Source of the DNA: Kribbella kalugense
GTDB taxonomy: Bacteria > Actinomycetota > Actinomycetes > Propionibacteriales > Kribbellaceae
Direction of reading: 5' to 3'
Assembly (NCBI RefSeq): GCF_004365875.1
Contig: NZ_SODF01000001.1
Span: forward strand, 1,302,001-1,366,000
DNA: 64,000 bases
This document shows, piece after piece, positions 58,893 through 64,000 of the stretch. The notes beneath the pieces were generated by a model. It was not told the DNA's origin. It made no database searches and saw only the letters and a program-made list of their open reading frames with translations. The translations under genes and the position numbers were made by a program. The stretch's first letter is position 1, and every line of letters starts with the position of its first letter.

Positions 58893-60140
58893 CGCTTCGA
58901 GCGCACCGTCGATGCGCCGTACCCCGGCCGCCCACTCGTCGTGGCCGGACAGTTGCGCCGGATAACGAGCGGCCGCGTCCAGATCGAGGTCGATACCCCA
59001 GCCCGGGGCCTCGTTCGGGCGCAGCCAGCCGTCCTCGATCCGCAGCGTTCCGGGGAACACCTCGTGCGTCGCCTCGTCGTAGATATGGCCCTCTTGGATG
59101 CCGAAGGCAACAGAACTCACGTCCAGCGCGACGTTCGCCGCGGCCCCGATCGGCGACGTGTCGCCGGGTCCGTGCCAGGCGGTGCGTACGCCGGAGATCT
59201 CGGCGAGATCGGCCAGCTTCCGGGCCGGCGTCAGGCCGCCGATGTCGGAGACATGCGAGCGGATGAAGTCCACGCCGCCGTCCCGGATCAGCCGAACGGC
59301 GTCGCCGAACGAGGTCGTCAGCTCACCGACGGCCAGCGGCACCGGCGAGGCGGCCCGCACCTCGGGCAGCCGGTCCCACAGCTCGGGCGCGAGCACGTCC
59401 TCGAGGAAGAGCAGCCGGTACGGCTCCAGCGAACGAGCCAGCAGCACCGCTTCCTTCGGGGTCAACCGCGAGTGCACGTCGTGCAGCAGCTCGATGTTGT
59501 CCGGCAGCGCGTGCCGGGCCTCCGCGAACAGCTCAGGCGTGGTGCGCAGATAGTCCCGCGCCGACCAGCCGTTGTGGTACGGCGCGTCCGGATAGAGAGT
59601 CGGCACCCGCGGAGCGCCGTACCCGCCGCCGCCCGGCGTGGACATCTGGAGCCGGATGTGCCGCCAGCCCTGCGCGATCAGCTTCTGGGCGTGGTCGAGG
59701 GTGTCCTCGATCGTCTTGCCGCTGGCGTGGATATAGGTGTCGGCAGCCGCGCGGACCTTGCCGCCGAGCAGCTCGTACACGGGCATGCCGGCGCGCTTGC
59801 CGGCGATGTCCCACAGCGCCTGGTCGATGCCGGAGATCGCGTTGTTGGTGACCGGTCCGCCTCGCCAGTAGCCGGAGTACCCGGCCAGTCGAGTCAAGTC
59901 GCCGATGTCACCCGGGTAGCGGCCGACGAGCAGCCGGGACAGGTGCTCGTCGACGAACGTCTGCACCGCCTTCCAGCGCTGGGTGAAGGTGGCGCAGCCG
60001 AGCCCGTACAGGCCCGGCTCGGTGGTGTCGATCTTCACGACCACCAGCGGGATGCCTTGCGGCGCCGTGACGATCGCCTTCACCTCACGGATCCGGATGT
60101 CGTCGCGGGCCGGCCACGGTTGGTCGAAGTTCGAGGGCAT
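58887..60140 (-). CDS. Mandelate racemase/enolase superfamily dehydratase (mannonate dehydratase-like)
   Basis: A 417-residue enolase-superfamily enzyme. The metal ligands appear in LLHDVHSRLTPKEAV (Asp), LLFLEDVLAPE (Glu) and LAVGELTTSFGDA (Glu), with the general-acid region IRSHVSDIGGLTPARK and WHGPGDTSP. This is the D-mannonate dehydratase / RspA pattern, though ManD-type promiscuity means D-gluconate or other acid sugars are possible. It starts directly after the epimerase stop. Confidence 0.87.
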   Translation of the reverse strand: MPSNFDQPWPARDDIRIREVKAIVTAPQGIPLVVVKIDTTEPGLYGLGCATFTQRWKAVQTFVDEHLSRLLVGRYPGDIGDLTRLAGYSGYWRGGPVTNNAISGIDQALWDIAGKRAGMPVYELLGGKVRAAADTYIHASGKTIEDTLDHAQKLIAQGWRHIRLQMSTPGGGGYGAPRVPTLYPDAPYHNGWSARDYLRTTPELFAEARHALPDNIELLHDVHSRLTPKEAVLLARSLEPYRLLFLEDVLAPELWDRLPEVRAASPVPLAVGELTTSFGDAVRLIRDGGVDFIRSHVSDIGGLTPARKLADLAEISGVRTAWHGPGDTSPIGAAANVALDVSSVAFGIQEGHIYDEATHEVFPGTLRIEDGWLRPNEAPGWGIDLDLDAAARYPAQLSGHDEWAAGVRRIDGALEAP

Positions 60141-61016
60141 TCAAAGCTCCAGAGGAAGGGTGGGTAGGTCGAGTTCGTGCTTGGCCTCGAAGCCGAGCAC
60201 GGTCCGGACCGCGGTCAGGTCGATCGGCACCTCGCGGCCGATGAACCGGCGCGACCGCGGCACGTCCGGTGCGAACACGTCGAGCAGGTCCTCGGTCGCG
60301 TACGGCGCCGTGGTGGTGCCCGCGGCAACGAAGAAGGCGTGCGCCCCGGACAACGAAGCGGTCAGCCCGAGCTCGACGGCGTACGCCGCGTCCCGGGTGT
60401 CGAGGTAGCTCCAGGCTTCCCGCAGTCCGCTGCGCGGGTTCGCCCGGACGTGCGCGGACATCCGTTCCAGGACGTCCGGTGAGTTCACGTGCGGGTACCG
60501 GAAGGCGACCACGTCGATCCCCCACCGGCGCCAGGCCATCCGCGCGGTGTTCTCGTCGTTCTGCTTGGACAGCGAGTACCAGTCGCCGACGTCGCTCGGC
60601 GCCTTCTCGTCCCAGGGGAAGTACGGCTGCCGGATCTCGTGCGGGTTGAACGGGACCCCGGTCGCGTTGATGCTGCTCGCGATCACGGCCCGGTCGATGC
60701 CGAGGGCACCGGCCTGCGCGAGCACGTTGAACGTCGACACCACATTGATGCTGTAGACGTCGTACGGCGAACCTGCCGACGGATGCGCGAGTGCTGCCAG
60801 GTGGACGACGTACTCCGCACCCTCGAGGGCGCGGGCCACGTCGGACTCCGAGCGAGTGTCGCCGATCAGCACCCGGTCTGCTTTCAGCTCCGGGTGCTCG
60901 ACGTTCGACAGGGCGGTCACCTTGGCACCCAGGTCGTTCAGGTGCTCAACCGTGACCAGCCCGATCCGGCCGGCGGCCCCCGTGACCAGCACCCGCCGAC
61001 CGTTCAGTTCACTCAC
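60141..61016 (-). CDS. NAD-dependent epimerase/dehydratase family protein
   Basis: A 291-residue extended SDR: VLVTGAAGRIGLVTVEHL (TGxxGxxG), VVHLAALAHPS, SSINATG and DWYSLSKQNDE (active-site Tyr and Lys, YxxxK). The short C-terminal domain and small size resemble uronate dehydrogenase-like proteins. In this operon, oxidation of a hexuronate or epimerisation of a sugar is plausible. GTG overlaps the permease TGA by 4 bp. Confidence 0.85.
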   Translation of the reverse strand: MSELNGRRVLVTGAAGRIGLVTVEHLNDLGAKVTALSNVEHPELKADRVLIGDTRSESDVARALEGAEYVVHLAALAHPSAGSPYDVYSINVVSTFNVLAQAGALGIDRAVIASSINATGVPFNPHEIRQPYFPWDEKAPSDVGDWYSLSKQNDENTARMAWRRWGIDVVAFRYPHVNSPDVLERMSAHVRANPRSGLREAWSYLDTRDAAYAVELGLTASLSGAHAFFVAAGTTTAPYATEDLLDVFAPDVPRSRRFIGREVPIDLTAVRTVLGFEAKHELDLPTLPLEL

Positions 61017-61897
61017 TCTTTGATTCCTCCCGCCATCCCCACACCACGCAGGAACTGTTTCTGGAACAACAAGAACAAGATCACAGGTATCAGAACCGCG
61101 AGGAACAGGGCACTCATCTGCAGCGAGATCTCAGTGGTCTTCTGCACCCTTGGCAGGGCGACCGAGATCGGTTGCAGGGTCGGGTCGGGCAGCACGAGCA
61201 GCGGCCAGAGGTAGTCCTTCCACGAACCGATGACGGTCAGTAGTGCGACGACTCCGACGATCGGTTTGGACAAGGGCAGGATCAGCGCGGTGAACAGCCT
61301 AAGGTTGCTCGCCCCGTCGATCCGGGCTGCCTCGATCAGCTCGCGCGGGATCGAGTCGAAGTACCGCTTCATCACCAGCACGTTGAACGCGCCGGCCGCC
61401 GACGGCAGCCAGACCGCCCAGAACGTGTTCTGCAGGCTGATCCCGAGCAGCGGCATCTTCAGCACCGTCATGTACAGCGGCACCAGTGAGATGACGCCGG
61501 GCAGGAACAGCGTCGCGAGTACGGCGCCGGTGACGATCGGACCCCATTTGGGCCGCAGGATGCTGAGGACGAACGCTCCCGTCGTACACACGAACAGCGT
61601 CGAGATCATCGAGCCGATCGCGATGAACGCCGTGTTGCCCAGGTACGCGCCGATCTGCACGCGGTTCCAGGCGTCGGGGATGTTCTTCAGCTGAATGCCC
61701 GACGGCCACAGCTGCATCGGGCCGCTCAGGATGTCCTGGCTGGTGGAGACACCGGACTTGAGCAGCCAGAGCAGTGGACCGACGCCGGCGATCGCGACCG
61801 CGATGAAGATCAGCACCTGGATCGCCGCCAGGCCGTAACGGATCACGCCGCGCTGCCGGTCGGCTGTGGAGATGATTCCGCGTTCCGAAGTGCTCAT
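61013..61897 (-). CDS. Carbohydrate ABC transporter permease (MalG-type)
   Basis: A 294-residue inner-membrane permease with six helices and the EAA loop ELIEAARIDGASNLRLFTALILPLSKP. It is the second sugar permease of the operon. The start is ATG at 61897 in a 4-bp overlap with the first permease; a much longer frame upstream is antisense to it. No ATPase gene is in view; a shared MsiK-type ATPase may serve it. Confidence 0.92.
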   Translation of the reverse strand: MSTSERGIISTADRQRGVIRYGLAAIQVLIFIAVAIAGVGPLLWLLKSGVSTSQDILSGPMQLWPSGIQLKNIPDAWNRVQIGAYLGNTAFIAIGSMISTLFVCTTGAFVLSILRPKWGPIVTGAVLATLFLPGVISLVPLYMTVLKMPLLGISLQNTFWAVWLPSAAGAFNVLVMKRYFDSIPRELIEAARIDGASNLRLFTALILPLSKPIVGVVALLTVIGSWKDYLWPLLVLPDPTLQPISVALPRVQKTTEISLQMSALFLAVLIPVILFLLFQKQFLRGVGMAGGIKE

Positions 61898-62808
61898 GTG
61901 GTACTCCAGCGGCGAGTGACGAAGTGGTAGACGACCGACAGTGCACACAGGACCCCGGCGAGCAGCACGCTGAGTGCGGTCGCGGCACCGAAGTCTCCGT
62001 TGACGAACGCGTACCGGTAGATCAGCAGCAGGACGGTCATGGTCGCGTTGTTCGGACCTCCGCCGGTGAACAGGAACGGCTCGGTGAAGACCTGGAACGT
62101 CCCGATCAGCTGCAGCAGCATCATGATCAGGATGATTCCGCGGATCTGCGGGAGGGTTACGTGCCAGACCCGGCTCCAGATCCCGGCCCCGTCCAGCTCG
62201 GCCGCCTCGTACAACTCCGTGCGTACGCCGGTCAGCGCCGCCAGGTAGATGATCGAGGTGGCGCCCGCGCCGGCCCAGGTCGCCTCGAGCACGATCGCCG
62301 GCATCGCCAGGGTCTGCGAGTTCAGCCACGCGAACGGGCCGATCCCGAACCAGCCGAGGATCGAGTTGAAGACTCCCGACCCACTCGGGTCGTAGAAGAA
62401 CGTCCACAACAGGATCGCGGCCACCGGCGGTACGACGGCCGGCAGGTACGAGAGCACGTTGTACAGCCAGCCGGTCTTCCGCAGCTCGCTGATGAACACG
62501 GCCAGGAACAACGGCACCGGGAAACCGAAGATCAGTGCCAGGAAAGCGAAGTACAGCGTGTTGAGAGCCGCCTGCGGGAGTTGCGGGTCGGTCAGCACGT
62601 AGCTGAAGTTCGACCAGCCGACCCACTCGGCCGGGGTGACCAGGTTGTTCTTCTGGAAGCTGAGCACCAGCCCGCGGATGATCGGGCCCCAGGAGAAGTA
62701 CAGGAAGATCAGTACCAGGGGCAGGGCGAAGAGGATGGCGCTCAGCCCGCCGGAGCGATACCAGGTGATAACGCTCCGGCCGGACTTTTGCGTTCGTTGC
62801 TGGAACAT
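61894..62808 (-). CDS. Carbohydrate ABC transporter permease (MalF-type)
   Basis: A 304-residue permease with six helices and the EAA loop ELYEAAELDGAGIWSRVWHVTLPQIRG. It sits between the binding protein (5 bp upstream) and the second permease (4-bp overlap), forming the transmembrane channel for an oligosaccharide or sugar-acid importer. Confidence 0.92.
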   Translation of the reverse strand: MFQQRTQKSGRSVITWYRSGGLSAILFALPLVLIFLYFSWGPIIRGLVLSFQKNNLVTPAEWVGWSNFSYVLTDPQLPQAALNTLYFAFLALIFGFPVPLFLAVFISELRKTGWLYNVLSYLPAVVPPVAAILLWTFFYDPSGSGVFNSILGWFGIGPFAWLNSQTLAMPAIVLEATWAGAGATSIIYLAALTGVRTELYEAAELDGAGIWSRVWHVTLPQIRGIILIMMLLQLIGTFQVFTEPFLFTGGGPNNATMTVLLLIYRYAFVNGDFGAATALSVLLAGVLCALSVVYHFVTRRWSTT

Positions 62809-62813
62809 GGCGG

Positions 62814-64000
62814 CTACCGGGCGAGGCGTGCGTCGATCTTCGAGGCGGTGTCGCTCAGAAGTTTGTCGATGTCCGCATCCTTCTTGGTCAGCACCTGCTG
62901 GACCACCGGGTCGAGCAGCGAGTAGACCTCCTGGCCCTTGTTCGACGGCTCAGGCAGCAGCTTCAGCGACGTGGTCGAGTCGGTGTAGCCCTGGAACTGC
63001 TTGACCGGGACGTTCACGTACGGCTCACGCCACTTGTTGAACTGGTCGAACGTCGCCTGGCTCAACGGGGAGATGCTGGGGCGGCCGACGAAGCCCTTGT
63101 CCGCGATCGTGTTCTTGGCGTCCTGCACCGCGACCGACTCGGTCGTGTACTTGTCGAACTGGTCGAACTTGATCCACTTCAGCGCCGCGACGACCTCGTT
63201 CTTGGTCGCCTTCGGGCTGATCATCTTCAGCGAGCCACCGGTCAGCGTGCCGTACGGGCCGCCGTCCTGCGGCAGCGCGCCCTCACCGAAGTCGGCGGGC
63301 TTCATGCCGAACTGCTTCACGCTCATGTCGTAGGCGTCCGGCGCCTGCAGGACCATGCCGATCTTGCCGGCCGCGAAGTCCTGGCGGACCTCCTCCTGGT
63401 TGTACAGGAAGCGGCTGCCCATCGAGTTGTCGGTCCAGCGCATGTCCTTGAGCAGCTGCAGCGCCTTCTTGGTCGGCGCGTCGTTGAACGTCGACTTCTT
63501 GCCGTCCGCGCTCTCGACCGTGCCGCCCATGCTGTAGGTCATCGTGGTCAGCATCCAGCCACCGGTGTTGTTGGTGGTCAGCTGCGAGTACCCGGCCTTG
63601 CCGGTCTTGTCGTGGATCTGCTTCGCGTACTGACGAACCTCGTCCCACGTTGTCGGCGGCTTGTCAGGGTCCAGACCGGCCTCGGTGAACAGCTTGCGGT
63701 TGTAGGCGATGCCGACCGAGAACACGTCGATCGGTACGCCGTAGATCCGGCCGTTGGCGTCCTGGACGATCTTGAGGACGTTCGGGTTCAGGTCCTTGGT
63801 CAGGTCGACCAGCTTCAGCTCGTCGGTGATGTCCGGCAGCTGCTTGTTCGGGATCATGTTGGCCGGCTCGGTGAAGCTGATGTTCATCACCGTCGGCAGC
63901 GTGCCGCCGGCCACCTGAGCCTGGAAGGTCTGCGCCTGCCAGCTGGTCTCGGTCGACTTCACCGTGATGTTCGGGTTCTTCGCGGTGAAGTCCTTGACCT
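62814..64000 (-). CDS. Carbohydrate ABC transporter substrate-binding protein, N-terminal part missing
   Basis: The frame runs off the right edge, so the signal peptide and lipobox are not visible. The 395 visible residues match a family-1 extracellular solute-binding protein: QAQVAGGTLPTVMNISF (ligand-loop start), GIAYNRKLFTEAGLDPDKPPTTWDEVRQYAKQI, and a helical C-terminus. An internal GTG at 63962 is not the start. It begins the operon encoding the two permeases. Confidence 0.9.
   Translation of the reverse strand, partial: VKDFTAKNPNITVKSTETSWQAQTFQAQVAGGTLPTVMNISFTEPANMIPNKQLPDITDELKLVDLTKDLNPNVLKIVQDANGRIYGVPIDVFSVGIAYNRKLFTEAGLDPDKPPTTWDEVRQYAKQIHDKTGKAGYSQLTTNNTGGWMLTTMTYSMGGTVESADGKKSTFNDAPTKKALQLLKDMRWTDNSMGSRFLYNQEEVRQDFAAGKIGMVLQAPDAYDMSVKQFGMKPADFGEGALPQDGGPYGTLTGGSLKMISPKATKNEVVAALKWIKFDQFDKYTTESVAVQDAKNTIADKGFVGRPSISPLSQATFDQFNKWREPYVNVPVKQFQGYTDSTTSLKLLPEPSNKGQEVYSLLDPVVQQVLTKKDADIDKLLSDTASKIDARLAR

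Noticed and set aside
61898..62626. Upstream extension of the MalG-type permease frame
   Set aside because: The extra 243 codons are antisense-like read-through of the MalF-type permease; a start at the 4-bp ATGA overlap gives a normal-length permease.
1..64000. tRNA, rRNA, prophage or insertion sequence
   Set aside because: I saw no clover-leaf, rRNA block, transposase DDE, integrase or structural phage gene; a dedicated tRNA/rRNA scan was not possible.

Overview
The window is GC-rich chromosomal DNA from a filamentous-type actinomycete. The base composition, frequent GTG starts and 1-4 bp ATGA/GTGA overlaps between genes all fit. So does the gene content: the septation gene sepH, two F420-type LLM oxidoreductases, a DinB/DUF664 (mycothiol-transferase-like) protein, an ECF42 sigma factor with its DGPF/YCII partner, DUF2252, DUF3626, TrmB/LuxR-like and WYL regulators. 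The style resembles Kribbella or a relative (Propionibacteriales); that is inference, since no rRNA or tRNA gene is present. I see no phage, CRISPR array or intact insertion sequence.

Layout. 1-8.6 kb: small accessory enzymes (DHFR-like reductase, two-gene APH/NUDIX unit, LLM oxidoreductase, PH-like membrane protein, two methyltransferases, two GNATs, a decayed alpha/beta hydrolase, a serine hydrolase). 8.65-12.1 kb: a heterodimeric ABC exporter whose two nucleotide sites have diverged in a complementary way. 12.1-14.3 kb: CPA2 antiporter plus DUF2252. 14.4-16.7 kb: an unrecognised two-gene unit whose second protein is a tandem zincin-like duplication, interrupted by a frameshift. 16.8-18.4 kb: YCII/DGPF protein plus ECF42 sigma factor behind a plausible autoregulated promoter. 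18.4-32.2 kb: small operons of regulators and one-step enzymes (DUF3626/NUDIX, tautomerase, methyltransferase/APH, aldo-keto reductase, isochorismatase-like hydrolase, WYL/DUF1905 divergent from DinB, LppU-like zinc-ribbon protein, deaminase/LLM, Lrp, a papain-fold-like protein, RmlD-like reductase, MarR divergent from a hydrolase, OsmC, NmrA-like protein).

32-46 kb: alpha/beta hydrolase, propionyl-CoA synthetase (prpE), PLP dehydratase, rhomboid protease, Cmx-type MFS exporter, DUF389 membrane protein, TrmB/LuxR-like regulator, secreted HNH nuclease, Tat-exported acetamidase/formamidase, YaaA, aldo-keto reductase and aminopeptidase N. 46-52 kb: sepH, a short open frame with five consecutive Cys codons in front of an unknown gene, then two divergent regulator/target pairs (HxlR/NmrA and TetR/MFS) with visible palindromic operators.

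52-64 kb: a carbohydrate-utilisation locus. A 1,268-residue secreted modular protein (two related beta-sandwich-like repeats, F5/8C module, two beta-helices, C-terminal repeat module) and a Gfo/Idh/MocA oxidoreductase face an opposite-strand operon of solute-binding protein, two sugar permeases, NAD-dependent epimerase/dehydrogenase, mannonate-dehydratase-like enolase, ROK regulator and GNAT. The likely logic is extracellular binding or cleavage of a polysaccharide, ABC uptake of the products, and oxidation and dehydration of an acidic sugar, under ROK control.

The most unusual items are the poly-Cys leader, the tandem HEXXH/degenerate protein and its partner, the complementary exporter, and the nested four-half-site MarR operator.
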